Assembly (NCBI GenBank): GCA_012838505.1
Contig: DUPD01000006.1
Location: forward strand, 1-49,593
Source of the DNA: Bacilli bacterium
GTDB taxonomy: Bacteria; Bacillota; Bacilli; Bacillales; Amphibacillaceae
Length of the DNA: 49,593 nt
Direction: 5' to 3'
The notes beneath the pieces are model-generated. The model saw only the letters and a list, made by a program, of their open reading frames with translations, was not told the origin of the DNA and searched no databases. Made by a program: the position numbers and the translations under genes. Positions 1-11,676 of the stretch are shown here, piece after piece; positions within the stretch are counted from its first letter, which is position 1, and every line of letters begins with the position of its first letter.

Positions 1-124
1 ACTATATGTTCTGCCCTATGAGGGGTAATGAGATACCCTCATCTTGAGGACTGTTCAAAACAGAAATGGACTGCGAACGCTTAGTCACTCAAGAATCCCA
101 TTGCTTTAGCTGTGGGAGTCTCAA
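1..124 (+). mobile_element. Right-end remnant of an IS200/IS605-type (TnpB) element
   Basis: The stretch at 91-124 has the layout of an IS605-group right end: an imperfect 9-bp stem (96-104 with 109-117) closed by a CTTTAG loop, followed by GGGAGT and a terminal TCAA. In such elements this hairpin is the transposase recognition end and also the 3' part of the TnpB guide (omega) RNA. No tnpB reading frame is visible in bases 1-60, so the body lies upstream of the window or is gone. The call rests on remembered family pattern; only the hairpin is seen directly. Confidence 0.5.
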
Positions 125-233
125 ATCACTTAACTACGAAAAAATTTGTTAGCTGCACTAGTGATTCACTGAATATTATGTCAATTTGAATCGATAACTG
201 AGTCAGCTAACAATTCAGATAGGAGTAATTAAG

Positions 234-440
234 TTGGAAAAAAAACACTTGATTTTAAAGCTTATTTTAACAGTGGCACTATTTTTTATTTTCTTTTTTA
301 TCTTTAGACGGATTATCAATAAAGGGATTGTCTCTTGGTCGATTGTGACAGATGTGCTGACATTACTGCTTATTTTACCATTAAATATAGTGGTCTCATA
401 CAGCTTATCCGATCGAATTATTAAGCGATTGATAAACTAA
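234..440 (+). CDS. Small two-helix membrane protein, unknown function
   Basis: The 68-residue product is almost entirely hydrophobic. One membrane segment covers about residues 7-24 and a second about residues 34-56, with basic residues at both ends. It begins with TTG, supported by an AGGAG ribosome site at 221-225 with 8 nt spacing. No family is recognised. It lies alone between an IS right end and the convergent thioredoxin-like gene, so context gives no role. The good ribosome site and sensible topology suggest a real gene, but it could also be the shortened remnant of a longer membrane protein. Confidence 0.5.
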   Translation: MEKKHLILKLILTVALFFIFFFIFRRIINKGIVSWSIVTDVLTLLLILPLNIVVSYSLSDRIIKRLIN

Positions 441-445
441 TTTAA

Positions 446-859
446 TTAAATAAAAGGACGAATGGCTTCAATAATTTTGATCGGTTTCGCTTGATCTGTT
501 AATTGTTCCACGATCTCACCAGTTTGATTAATGATCACGGTTGTTGGTACCCCCTGGCAATTATAAGCTCGATACGTTTCTAACCCTCGATCGACTAAGG
601 AAGGTTGAGTTAAGAAGTCACGATAAAAACGAACTCCATCACTTGGGTCACGTTCTCTACCGACAACATTAATTGTAAGAAATTTAATTTTTTCAGGATC
701 TGCTACTTGATAAAATTTTTCTTTCAGTGGTAAATCGACTCCACAAGCTGGACACCATGATGTCCAAAATGTTAAGACAATTACTTTCCCTAAATCATCT
801 TCTAAGCTATAATCTCCTTGTTTGTCTAGATAGGATAAGCTGAATTTTGGCGCTTTCAT
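446..859 (-). CDS. TlpA/ResA-like thiol-disulfide oxidoreductase
   Basis: This 137-residue thioredoxin-fold protein of the redoxin/TlpA family carries the active-site motif WCPAC (Cys36 and Cys39) after an FWTSW strand, and a cis-proline loop GVPTT with Pro105. Family members exchange thiols and disulfides with partner proteins, often during cytochrome c maturation or sporulation. ResA and StoA have an N-terminal membrane anchor. This protein starts directly with the thioredoxin fold and has no signal or membrane segment, so it is probably cytoplasmic and its partner is unknown. It is a single gene, divergent from the met operon. Confidence 0.85.
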   Translation of the reverse strand: MKAPKFSLSYLDKQGDYSLEDDLGKVIVLTFWTSWCPACGVDLPLKEKFYQVADPEKIKFLTINVVGRERDPSDGVRFYRDFLTQPSLVDRGLETYRAYNCQGVPTTVIINQTGEIVEQLTDQAKPIKIIEAIRPFI

Positions 860-925
860 TTTTTCACCTTTTCATGATCAGAATTAAAATATAGTATAGC
901 ATGGTGAATATATTTTAAAAAATAA

Positions 926-954
926 TTGACACCGCACTAATCTAGTGCTATGAT
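926..954 (+). promoter_or_regulatory. Sigma-A promoter of metNIQ
   Basis: TTGACA (926-931) and TATGAT (949-954) are separated by exactly 17 bp and lie just upstream of the SAM riboswitch. Transcription should begin near 961. Confidence 0.85.
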
Positions 955-974
955 TACAGATAATTAAATCCGAG

Positions 975-1092
975 ATACTCTTATTAAGAGTGGTGGAGGG
1001 ACTGGCCCGATGAAACCCGGCAACCGTTAAACTGTTAAAGTTTAAAATGGTGCCAATTCCTGCAAAGTGAAAACTTTGGTAGATGAGAGAGC
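975..1092 (+). promoter_or_regulatory. SAM-I (S-box) riboswitch
   Basis: The S-box core is clear: GGTGGAGGGACTGGCCCGATGA is followed by AACCCGGCAACC, and P1 closes between CTCTTA (978-983) and TGAGAG (1084-1089). Together with the terminator at 1113-1154 it forms a transcriptional OFF switch. With S-adenosylmethionine bound, P1 is stable and the terminator forms, so metNIQ is expressed when SAM is low. The 325-bp gap between the thioredoxin-like gene and metN holds only this promoter, riboswitch and terminator. Confidence 0.95.
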
Positions 1093-1112
1093 AAGAAGAC
1101 TATTATAGAGAT

Positions 1113-1154
1113 AAACGTCTTTCTGTTCTTTCAAAAACAGAAAGACGTTTTTTG
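1113..1154 (+). terminator. Riboswitch-controlled terminator before metN
   Basis: A perfect 15-bp stem (1113-1127 with 1136-1150) is followed by a T run ending at 1153. It is the expression platform of the SAM-I riboswitch. Confidence 0.92.
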
Positions 1155-1184
1155 TTAGGATTTTTTATAGAGCGGGGGAGTCAA

Positions 1185-2210
1185 ATGATTAAAATAAGCC
1201 AACTGTCAAAGCGATTTAAATTGGGGATGGAACAGATTGATGCCGTTGATCAAATCAATCTAACGATCAAAGCTGGTGAGATTTTCGGTGTGATTGGCTA
1301 TAGTGGGGCAGGAAAAAGCACATTTGTCCGTTTAATTAATCGTCTAGAAGAACCAACTAGTGGATCGATTACTGTTGGTGGTGAAGAAATGACAACGTTA
1401 AACAAAAAGGATTTAAGAATAAAACGACAAGATATCGGAATGATTTTTCAACATTTTAATTTATTGTGGTCGAGAACCGTCAGTGAGAATATTGCATTTC
1501 CACTAGAGATTGCTGGTGTTGAAAAAGCGGAACGAAATGAGCGTGTCAAACAATTGATTGATCTCGTTGGGCTAACTGGAAAAGAAGCTGCTTATCCGTC
1601 ACAATTAAGCGGTGGACAAAAGCAGCGTGTAGGAATCGCTCGTGCATTAGCGAATCGACCTAAGCTACTACTGTGTGATGAGGCGACATCTGCCTTAGAT
1701 CCGGAAACGACTGATTCGATCTTATCACTGCTCGTTGATATTAATAAAAAACTAGGTCTAACAATTATTCTGATTACGCATGAGATGCATGTGATCCAAA
1801 AGATTTGCCACAATGTTGCTGTAATGGAAAATGGTCGGATTGTTGAACAAGGTGCAGTGTTAGATTTATTTTCAAACCCAAGCCATCAAGTAACGAAAAG
1901 ATTTGTTGAACAGGTGATGGGTAAACCTGATGAAGAAGTGACTGATGAGACGTTACTGCAATCCGTGTCGACTGGTAAACTATTAAAACTGCAGTTTATT
2001 GGTGAATCGACGAATCAATCATTGATTAGCCAGGTTGCCAAAAAGTTTGCGATCGAATTGAACATTTTGCAAGGCAACATTAAGCAAACGCAAGCAGGTC
2101 CGTATGGTTCATTATACGTTCATATCACAGGTGATGATCAGCTCGTTGATGAAGCAATTACTTATATTCAATCGACCACCGTGAAAGTGGAGGTGATCAA
2201 GCATGGCTGA
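1185..2210 (+). CDS. metN: Methionine ABC transporter, ATP-binding protein
   Basis: The ATPase of the MetNIQ importer powers uptake of methionine and related compounds at the inner face of the membrane. The 341 residues contain Walker A (GYSGAGKS, 38-45), the LSGGQ signature, Walker B ending in CDEATSALDP, and a C-terminal NIL-type substrate-sensing domain from about residue 260. An in-frame ATG at 1083 lies inside the riboswitch and its terminator, so the start at 1185, behind GGGGGAG, is the right one and gives the usual length. The gene overlaps metI by 8 bp. S-box control supports methionine as the substrate. Confidence 0.95.
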   Translation: MIKISQLSKRFKLGMEQIDAVDQINLTIKAGEIFGVIGYSGAGKSTFVRLINRLEEPTSGSITVGGEEMTTLNKKDLRIKRQDIGMIFQHFNLLWSRTVSENIAFPLEIAGVEKAERNERVKQLIDLVGLTGKEAAYPSQLSGGQKQRVGIARALANRPKLLLCDEATSALDPETTDSILSLLVDINKKLGLTIILITHEMHVIQKICHNVAVMENGRIVEQGAVLDLFSNPSHQVTKRFVEQVMGKPDEEVTDETLLQSVSTGKLLKLQFIGESTNQSLISQVAKKFAIELNILQGNIKQTQAGPYGSLYVHITGDDQLVDEAITYIQSTTVKVEVIKHG

Positions 2211-2868
2211 GTTATTTCCAAATGTTGATTGGCTTGATTTAGTTGTAGCAAGTGGTGAAACACTATATATGACGATCATTGCTATGATTGGGACATTAAT
2301 TCTTGGGTTAATTTTGGGGCTTATCCTTTATTTGACATCACCAGATGGACTATGGGAAAATAAACAGCTTCATTTTATTGTTGCTGCAATTGTCAATATT
2401 TTTAGAGCAATCCCATTTGCAATTTTAATTATTTTACTATTGCCATTTACAACATTTTTATTTGGAACATTTAGAGGATCAAACGCAGCCTTACCAGCAC
2501 TTATCATTGGAGCAGCTCCTTTTTATGCTCGCTTAGTTGAGATCGCATTGAGGGAAGTTGATAAGGGTGTGATTGAAGCAGCTGAGTCGATGGGGGCAAA
2601 AGTATCAACAATTATTTTTAAAGTACTCTTGAAGGAAGCAATGCCTGCCCTCGTGTCAGGCATCACAGTAACGACGATTGCCTTAATTGGCTATACCGCA
2701 GTTGCTGGGATGATTGGTGCAGGTGGCTTAGGTGACTATGCTTATTATTATGGCTTTACGAGACGTGATTTTGATATCGTCTTTGTTTGTACAGTGTTAA
2801 TTATTATTATCGTTTTCGTTTTTCAATTAATTGGTGATCTGATTACCAACAAAATTGACAAACGTTAA
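2203..2868 (+). CDS. metI: Methionine ABC transporter, permease
   Basis: The 221-residue inner-membrane permease has about five transmembrane segments. It carries the BPD permease coupling signature around EAAESMGA and the glycine-rich GAGGLGDYA stretch typical of MetI. It forms the translocation channel with MetN. The start codon lies inside the end of metN (ATGGCTGA overlap), indicating translational coupling. metQ follows after 28 nt, so the three genes form one operon under the S-box. Confidence 0.95.
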   Translation: MAELFPNVDWLDLVVASGETLYMTIIAMIGTLILGLILGLILYLTSPDGLWENKQLHFIVAAIVNIFRAIPFAILIILLLPFTTFLFGTFRGSNAALPALIIGAAPFYARLVEIALREVDKGVIEAAESMGAKVSTIIFKVLLKEAMPALVSGITVTTIALIGYTAVAGMIGAGGLGDYAYYYGFTRRDFDIVFVCTVLIIIIVFVFQLIGDLITNKIDKR

Positions 2869-2896
2869 TATAAAAAAACAATAAGGGGAGATAACA

Positions 2897-3730
2897 ATGA
2901 GAAAAAGATTATTAGCAATTATTTTTATCGTCGCAAGTCTATTTTTAGTTGCATGTGGTGGGGATTCAGCTTCAGATGCTGAGAGTGAGAGTAATGTGAT
3001 CAAAGTTGGGGCAACAAGTGTGCCACACGGTGAGATTCTTGAAGAGGTAACCGATCTTTTAGCAGAAGAAGGTATTGAGCTTGTGATTGAAACATATACA
3101 GATTATGCTTTACCGAACGAAGACCTATCACGTGGTGAATTGGATGCGAACTTCTTCCAACACGGACCCTATTTAACGAAAGAAATTAATGAAAAAGGCT
3201 ATGATCTGGTTGATCTAGGTGGGATCCATATCGAACCAATTGGCGTTTATTCAAAAGAAATCTCAAGTATTGATGAGATTGTGCCAGGAACTGAAGTAAT
3301 TATTAGTCGAAGTGAACCAGATCATGGCCGAATTTTATCATTGTTTGAAGCAAATGGTTTTATTACCCTAGCTGAAGATGCTGAGAAAACAACTGCGACT
3401 ATCGCTGATATTGTTGATAATCCATACGATTTAGTATTTTCACCTGATGTGAATCCAGAATTTTTAGTTGAAGCATACGAGAATGAAACTGACAAATTAA
3501 TTGCGATTAATGCCAACTATGCAATTGAAGCAGATCTATCTCCAGCTAAAGATGCGTTATTTTTTGAAGGTGATGATTCTCAGTATGTTAATATCGTCGT
3601 TGCCCGTGCAGAAGATAAAGATAATGAAAACTTGAAAAAACTTGTTGAAATTTTACAATCTAGTGATGTAGCTGACTTTATTAATGATCAATATAGTGGA
3701 GAAATTATCCCTACAGGTGATAGTAACTAA
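2897..3730 (+). CDS. metQ: Methionine-binding lipoprotein
   Basis: This NlpA/MetQ-family substrate-binding lipoprotein delivers methionine to MetI. Its N-terminus is a lipoprotein signal with lipobox LVAC, so Cys20 should be lipidated. Mature features such as the VGATSVPHGEILE start and the DANFFQHGPYL loop are typical of MetQ. At 277 residues it has the normal family length. GGGGAG precedes the start. It is the last gene of metNIQ and is followed by a strong terminator. Confidence 0.94.
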   Translation: MRKRLLAIIFIVASLFLVACGGDSASDAESESNVIKVGATSVPHGEILEEVTDLLAEEGIELVIETYTDYALPNEDLSRGELDANFFQHGPYLTKEINEKGYDLVDLGGIHIEPIGVYSKEISSIDEIVPGTEVIISRSEPDHGRILSLFEANGFITLAEDAEKTTATIADIVDNPYDLVFSPDVNPEFLVEAYENETDKLIAINANYAIEADLSPAKDALFFEGDDSQYVNIVVARAEDKDNENLKKLVEILQSSDVADFINDQYSGEIIPTGDSN

Positions 3731-3783
3731 ATCTAGGCGTGCTCAATTAACTTATGTGATTGAGAATAACAGAACAAATTATC

Positions 3784-3815
3784 AAAGCCCCTTTAGCTTA
3801 TTGAAGGGGCTTTTT
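3784..3815 (+). terminator. Terminator of metNIQ
   Basis: A 10-bp stem AAAGCCCCTT/AAGGGGCTTT is followed by a T run. Confidence 0.9.
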
Positions 3816-3946
3816 AGTTCGCGAAAATGTTTTCGCAATTTTTGCGCAATTCACTTCGCCTTTAGTACGAGATTATGTTAAGATAGTGACACAAAAACTT
3901 TCTATACGATTCGGTGTGGAAAGAGGTTTAGTCTCAGTTGTTAATC

Positions 3947-3975
3947 TTGATATTAGATTTTAAATAGTATAAGAT
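3947..3975 (+). promoter_or_regulatory. Candidate promoter of the suf operon
   Basis: TTGATA (3947-3952) and TAAGAT (3970-3975) are spaced by 17 bp; TATAAG at 3968 is an alternative -10. The 320-bp gap between metQ and sufC holds the metQ terminator, this weak promoter and a leader hairpin. Confidence 0.4.
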
Positions 3976-3992
3976 TGTAATGAGAATAAACT

Positions 3993-4017
3993 AGGAATGG
4001 TAGTAATTGCCGTTCCT
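3993..4017 (+). other. Hairpin in the suf leader
   Basis: AGGAATGG (3993-4000) pairs with CCGTTCCT (4010-4017) through one G-U pair, with a 9-nt loop. It lies 33 nt upstream of sufC. No T run follows directly, so it is more likely an mRNA-stability or leader element than a terminator. Confidence 0.4.
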
Positions 4018-4050
4018 TTCAATAAAAAATTTTATTTGGAGGTATAGCTG

Positions 4051-4836
4051 ATGGCAGGATCAACTTTAGAGATTAAAGATCTTCATGTAGAAATTGAAGG
4101 TAAAGAAATATTAAAAGGGGTAAACTTAACGGTTAAAGGTGGCGAATTCCATGCAATTATGGGACCTAACGGAACTGGAAAATCGACACTTGCATCGGCA
4201 ATTATGGGACACCCTAACTATGAAGTAACAAAAGGCTCAATCCTAATGGACGGAGAAGATGTGTTAGAAATGGAAGTTGATGAGCGAGCAAAAGCTGGCT
4301 TATTTTTAGGGATGCAATATCCAAGTGAAATTAGTGGTGTAACGACGTCTGAGTTTTTACGTTCAGCAATCAATGCACACCGTGAAGAAGGCGATGAAAT
4401 TCCATTAATGAAGTTCATCAAAGAGATGGATCAAACAATGGACTTTTTAGATATCGATACAAATATGGCGCAACGTTATTTAAATGAAGGGTTCTCAGGT
4501 GGAGAGAAGAAACGAAATGAAATTCTTCAATTAATGTTGATCAAACCTAAAATTGGTATTTTAGATGAAATTGATTCAGGACTTGATATTGATGCATTGA
4601 AGATTGTTTCTAAAGGAATTAATAAACTGAGAAGTGAAGCTTTCGGTTGCTTAATTATTACTCACTATCAACGACTATTAAACTATGTGACACCTGACTA
4701 TGTTCATGTGATGATGCAAGGACGTGTCGTAAAATCTGGTGGCGCAGAATTAGTTGAGCGTTTAGAGGCTGAAGGCTATGAGTGGATTAAAGAGGAATTA
4801 GGAATTGAAGATGAAACAGTTGGTCAAGACGCTTAA
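4051..4836 (+). CDS. sufC: Fe-S cluster assembly ATPase SufC
   Basis: SufC is the soluble ABC-type ATPase of the SufBCD scaffold that builds iron-sulfur clusters in the cytoplasm. The 261 residues show Walker A (GPNGTGKS, 38-45), the signature FSGGEKKRNEI, Walker B reading GILDEIDSGLD, and the H-loop ITHYQR. It is the first gene of sufC-sufD-sufS-sufU-sufB, the usual Firmicute order, and is preceded by a TGGAGG ribosome site. SufA is absent from the operon; an IscA-type protein is encoded at 23992. Confidence 0.97.
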   Translation: MAGSTLEIKDLHVEIEGKEILKGVNLTVKGGEFHAIMGPNGTGKSTLASAIMGHPNYEVTKGSILMDGEDVLEMEVDERAKAGLFLGMQYPSEISGVTTSEFLRSAINAHREEGDEIPLMKFIKEMDQTMDFLDIDTNMAQRYLNEGFSGGEKKRNEILQLMLIKPKIGILDEIDSGLDIDALKIVSKGINKLRSEAFGCLIITHYQRLLNYVTPDYVHVMMQGRVVKSGGAELVERLEAEGYEWIKEELGIEDETVGQDA

Positions 4837-4853
4837 AGGAGAGGAGAGATTGT

Positions 4854-7810
<2,957 letters not shown>

Positions 7811-7845
7811 TTTTCCGTGTCTTAAAAAAATAAGGAGGGCTAATC

Positions 7846-9243
7846 ATGGTAAAAAATGTACCTGAGTTTAGTGAATATAAATACGGGTTTCATGATAAAG
7901 ATGTCTCAATTTTTCGTACCGATAAAGGGTTAGACGAACAAATCGTTAGACAGATTTCTGAAATGAAAAATGAACCGGAATGGATGCTTGAATACCGCTT
8001 GAAAGCATTAGAGCATTTTTATAAAAGACCAATGCCACAGTGGGGTGGTGACCTATCTGAACTTGATTTTGATGATTTAACTTATTACGTTAAACCAACA
8101 GAAAAGTCAGAGCGTTCATGGGATGAAGTACCAGAAGAGATTAAACGAACTTTTGACCGCTTAGGTATTCCTGAAGCAGAACAAAAATATCTAGCAGGTG
8201 TATCTGCACAGTATGAGTCAGAAGTTGTTTACCAAAGTCTTAAAAAAGATCTTGCTGAGTTGGGGATTATATTCCAAGATACAGATTCTGCACTTCAAGA
8301 GCACGAGGAATTATTTAAAGAGTATTTTGGGACAGTTGTTCCATACACAGACAATAAGTTTTCTGCATTAAACTCTGCTGTATGGTCTGGAGGTTCATTT
8401 ATTTATGTACCAAAAGGTGTTAAATCTGATACACCACTACAAGCATATTTCCGAATTAACTCAGAAAACATGGGTCAATTTGAACGGACTTTAATTATTG
8501 TTGATGAAGAGGCTTCAGTACATTATGTTGAAGGCTGTACTGCGCCAACTTTCTCATCAAGTTCACTGCATAGTGCTGTCGTTGAAATTATCGTTAAGAA
8601 AGACGCTTATTGCCGCTATACAACGATTCAAAACTGGGCAAATAACGTCTATAACTTAGTTACAAAACGTGCAACCGTCCAAGCAAATGGAACGATGGAA
8701 TGGATTGATGGTAACTTAGGTTCTAAGTTAACAATGAAATATCCGTCAATCATGCTGATGGGTGAAGGTGCTAGAGGAAATACATTATCGATTGCACTTG
8801 CAGGTAAAGGCCAAATGCAACACGCAGGTGCGAAAATGTTCCACCTCGCACCAAACACATCATCAACGATCGTGTCAAAATCGATTTCACACAGTGGTGG
8901 GAACGTGTCTTACTTGGGACTCGTTCACTTTGGGCGCAAAGCAGATGGTGCACGCGCGAACATTGAATGTGATACGATGATTATGGATAACCAGTCAACA
9001 TCAGATACGATTCCATATAACGAAATCTTAAATGATAACATTTCACTTGAGCACGAAGCGAAGGTTTCAAAAGTATCAGAAGAACAATTATTCTACTTGA
9101 TGAGCCGTGGCCTAAATGAAATTGAAGCAACAGAAATGATCGTGATGGGCTTTATCGAGCCATTTACAAAAGAACTCCCAATGGAATATGCCGTTGAGAT
9201 GAACAGATTGATAAGTTTCGAGATGGAAGGTTCGATCGGATAA
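7846..9243 (+). CDS. sufB: Fe-S cluster scaffold protein SufB
   Basis: SufB is the main scaffold of the SufBCD complex on which the cluster is assembled. The 465 residues are highly conserved, including [22 protein letters not shown] and the C-terminal block [11 protein letters not shown] followed by [23 protein letters not shown] strong AAGGAGG site precedes the ATG. It is the last gene of the operon, and a stem-loop terminator follows about 110 nt after the stop. Confidence 0.97.
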   Translation: MVKNVPEFSEYKYGFHDKDVSIFRTDKGLDEQIVRQISEMKNEPEWMLEYRLKALEHFYKRPMPQWGGDLSELDFDDLTYYVKPTEKSERSWDEVPEEIKRTFDRLGIPEAEQKYLAGVSAQYESEVVYQSLKKDLAELGIIFQDTDSALQEHEELFKEYFGTVVPYTDNKFSALNSAVWSGGSFIYVPKGVKSDTPLQAYFRINSENMGQFERTLIIVDEEASVHYVEGCTAPTFSSSSLHSAVVEIIVKKDAYCRYTTIQNWANNVYNLVTKRATVQANGTMEWIDGNLGSKLTMKYPSIMLMGEGARGNTLSIALAGKGQMQHAGAKMFHLAPNTSSTIVSKSISHSGGNVSYLGLVHFGRKADGARANIECDTMIMDNQSTSDTIPYNEILNDNISLEHEAKVSKVSEEQLFYLMSRGLNEIEATEMIVMGFIEPFTKELPMEYAVEMNRLISFEMEGSIG

Positions 9244-9355
9244 AGTTCTGAAACCATTGATATTAAAAGGTTTTCCTTAATCTAAAACTTTAATTTGTTC
9301 CTTTGTGCCATGTTGGAACCTATAAATTGATCGATCCAATCGAATAAATTAATGA

Positions 9356-9394
9356 AAGCCCTTGTCATATTTGTGACGAGGGCTTATTTTTTTT
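9356..9394 (+). terminator. Terminator of the suf operon
   Basis: A 12-bp stem with one G-U pair (9356-9367 with 9374-9385) is followed by a run of eight T after a single A. Confidence 0.9.
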
Positions 9395-9424
9395 GCGCTG
9401 CAATCAAATAAGGGTCATTCACAA

Positions 9425-9433
9425 TGTTATAAT
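9425..9433 (+). promoter_or_regulatory. Candidate extended -10 promoter for the DUF1906 gene
   Basis: TGTTATAAT fits an extended -10 element; no good -35 lies 17 bp upstream. It is about 100 nt before the coding start at 9534. Confidence 0.35.
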
Positions 9434-9533
9434 TTAGCAAACGAAAGAACAAAAGCAAATGCAAAATAGTACATTATATCTATTAAATTAATGGGTTTTT
9501 ATCCGATGTTTAGAAAATGAAACGTATGGTGGA

Positions 9534-11633
9534 ATGGTGGGTTATAACTGGGTAACAGAAGATGGGATTACTGGTTGGAATACCATATATGGACTCACAC
9601 GAGCTATACAAATCGAATTAAATATATATCCTACAGCTGATAACTTTGGTCCCACCACTATGAGTAAATTTCCTGATTTAAGCAGACAAGAAGTAGGTGA
9701 AAACCCAACAAACTTAAATTATATTCTTCAGGGCGGTTTTTGGTGTAAAGGATATAACCCTGGTGGATTTACAGGAAACTTTTTTGGTAGTACAGAAAAT
9801 GCAGTAATAGATTTTCAAAGAGATGTGGGTTTTACACTTGCAGATGGTATTGTAGATGGTAAATTAATGAAGGCAATTCTTAATACAGATGGCTATAGAT
9901 TATCATCAAGTGGGAGGCCAGTTGTTCGAGCAATTCAACAATTTTTAAATAGAGAATATGGAAAGTATTTCGATTACATTCCCACAAATGGGGTATATGA
10001 AAGGCAATCAAATAGAGCATTAATTTATGCACTACAAGTGGAATCTGGATTAGGAAATATCGCCAATGGAAACTTTGGAGATAGTACTATTGCACATTGT
10101 CCAACTTTAAGTTTTGGCTACTCAACACCAGGTTTTACTAGAGTACTGCAATCAGCTTTAGCCTGTAATGGATTGCAATATGAAACGCCATTATTTTCAG
10201 ATAGATACACTTCTGCTATTGAATCTGCAGTGAGGAATTATCAAGAATTTATGACTTTACCAGCAACTGGTGTAGCAGATGTAGCAACTATAAAACAATT
10301 ATTAACGAGTAATGGATTAACAAGTCGACCAGCTATTGCTTGCGATGCGTCAACAATTATAAATAATACTACTGCAAGGACTTTAGTTAATAACGGTTAT
10401 GAGGTTATTGGTCGTTACCTAACTGGTACTGTTTCCGGAATTCGATCTAAAGCAATGACGCGAGAGGAGATAGCTATTTTACTCAGTCATAATATAAGAA
10501 TTTTTCCAATTTTTCAGGATGGGAAGGCGGAAGCTGAATACTTTGTTCCTGGTAAAGGGAGAGACGATGCTTATAAAGCGATTAATGCTGCTAATGAATT
10601 AGGATTCAATTCAGGTACAACAATTTACTTTGCGATAGATTTTGATGCCTATAATTATCAAATAACTGATTTAATTTTACCTTATATGCGTGAAATTAAA
10701 CGTGTTTTTAATGCGTTAGAAGACGATGATGCTCTGCCTAGTTATAAATTAGGAGTGTATGGTCCACGAAATGTATGTATTAGATGTGCAAGTGATCCAG
10801 ATGTAGGCACTGTTTATAGTTTTGTATCCAATATGTCAACTGGTTTTAGTGGGAATTTAGGTTTTTCTATGCCTGCAAATTGGGCTTTCAGCCAGTTTTA
10901 TGAAATAGATATCGGAAGGGGAGAAGGATTACTTCGGATTGATAAAAATGATTATTCAGGGAGAGATGCTGGGGCATCAAGTGTTCGACATAATCCAATA
11001 GAAACAAATCCTGAGTATGATGTATTATTCTCAGAATGGATTGAAATAGCTAGTTCATTCCCAATAATGGAACGTCGGCCACTCTTATTTACAACAGAAT
11101 TTACTTTTGATCAGACCTATACAGTTTTTGATAATTTTATGTTTAAAGTTGATGTAACGACATCGACAAACTATTCTTTGCCAGGGGACGACTCTGTTAC
11201 AATTTCAGTTAAAGATAATGAACCTACGGCATCAATAAAAACAATACTTGGAGATGCGTATGGTGAATTAAGTAAACAGGGCCTCAATATGTTTGAAAAA
11301 CAACTTAGTGACTTATCTGCTGCTATTGGTAATGGTATACTAGAAGTAAAATTTGATGCATCGGCACCTAGTGAATTAAAAATTAAAGTTTCAATTTTTA
11401 ATGATGAAATTTCAATAGAAGGTGGTGGAACGACCGATCTCGGTGTAACGGTTACTTATACAATAAAATCAAATCCTTATAATGATGGGCCAGAAGGGGA
11501 TCTTGAACCGATTATAATAATAGCAGGATTTTCTGTTATAGTTCTTGCTATTACTGCGATTGTTATTCTAGTTGGGGATATTGCTGGAGGTTTAGTAGCG
11601 TTAGGGGCTTTGTTTGCAACATTATTAGCATAG
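9534..11633 (+). CDS. Multi-modular PG-binding / DUF1906 glycoside-hydrolase-like protein with C-terminal membrane hairpin
   Basis: The 699-residue protein starts with about four peptidoglycan-binding-like modules (roughly residues 1-55, 60-120, 125-190 and 200-260; for example ENAVIDFQRDVG). A DUF1906 (Rv2525c-like) domain follows at about 265-485, recognised by CDAST, GRYLTG, YFAIDFDA, KLGVYGPRNVC and IDKNDYSGRDAG. Residues about 490-655 are a predicted beta-rich region with no family I recognise, and the last 40 residues form a Gly/Ala-rich membrane hairpin. There is no signal peptide. The ATG lacks a normal ribosome site: GGTGG lies only about 2 nt away. In-frame codons upstream to 9492 read CLENETYGG, which resembles the N-terminus of relatives, so the true start may be lost. 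It probably acts on the cell wall; a toxin-like role is speculation. Confidence 0.8.
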   Translation: MVGYNWVTEDGITGWNTIYGLTRAIQIELNIYPTADNFGPTTMSKFPDLSRQEVGENPTNLNYILQGGFWCKGYNPGGFTGNFFGSTENAVIDFQRDVGFTLADGIVDGKLMKAILNTDGYRLSSSGRPVVRAIQQFLNREYGKYFDYIPTNGVYERQSNRALIYALQVESGLGNIANGNFGDSTIAHCPTLSFGYSTPGFTRVLQSALACNGLQYETPLFSDRYTSAIESAVRNYQEFMTLPATGVADVATIKQLLTSNGLTSRPAIACDASTIINNTTARTLVNNGYEVIGRYLTGTVSGIRSKAMTREEIAILLSHNIRIFPIFQDGKAEAEYFVPGKGRDDAYKAINAANELGFNSGTTIYFAIDFDAYNYQITDLILPYMREIKRVFNALEDDDALPSYKLGVYGPRNVCIRCASDPDVGTVYSFVSNMSTGFSGNLGFSMPANWAFSQFYEIDIGRGEGLLRIDKNDYSGRDAGASSVRHNPIETNPEYDVLFSEWIEIASSFPIMERRPLLFTTEFTFDQTYTVFDNFMFKVDVTTSTNYSLPGDDSVTISVKDNEPTASIKTILGDAYGELSKQGLNMFEKQLSDLSAAIGNGILEVKFDASAPSELKIKVSIFNDEISIEGGGTTDLGVTVTYTIKSNPYNDGPEGDLEPIIIIAGFSVIVLAITAIVILVGDIAGGLVALGALFATLLA

Positions 11634-11641
11634 AAAGTAAT

Positions 11642-11676
11642 AAAAAGTGTAGGTTTATTATTCACCTACACTTTTT
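11642..11676. terminator. Bidirectional terminator between convergent genes
   Basis: A 13-bp perfect stem (11642-11654 with 11664-11676) is flanked by A and T runs and serves the DUF1906 gene on one strand and the YcxB-domain gene on the other. It overlaps the last codons of the latter. Confidence 0.88.

Noticed and set aside
1083-1184. Longer metN start at 1083
   Set aside because: These codons lie in the P1 helix and terminator of the SAM riboswitch; the start at 1185 has a ribosome site and gives family length.
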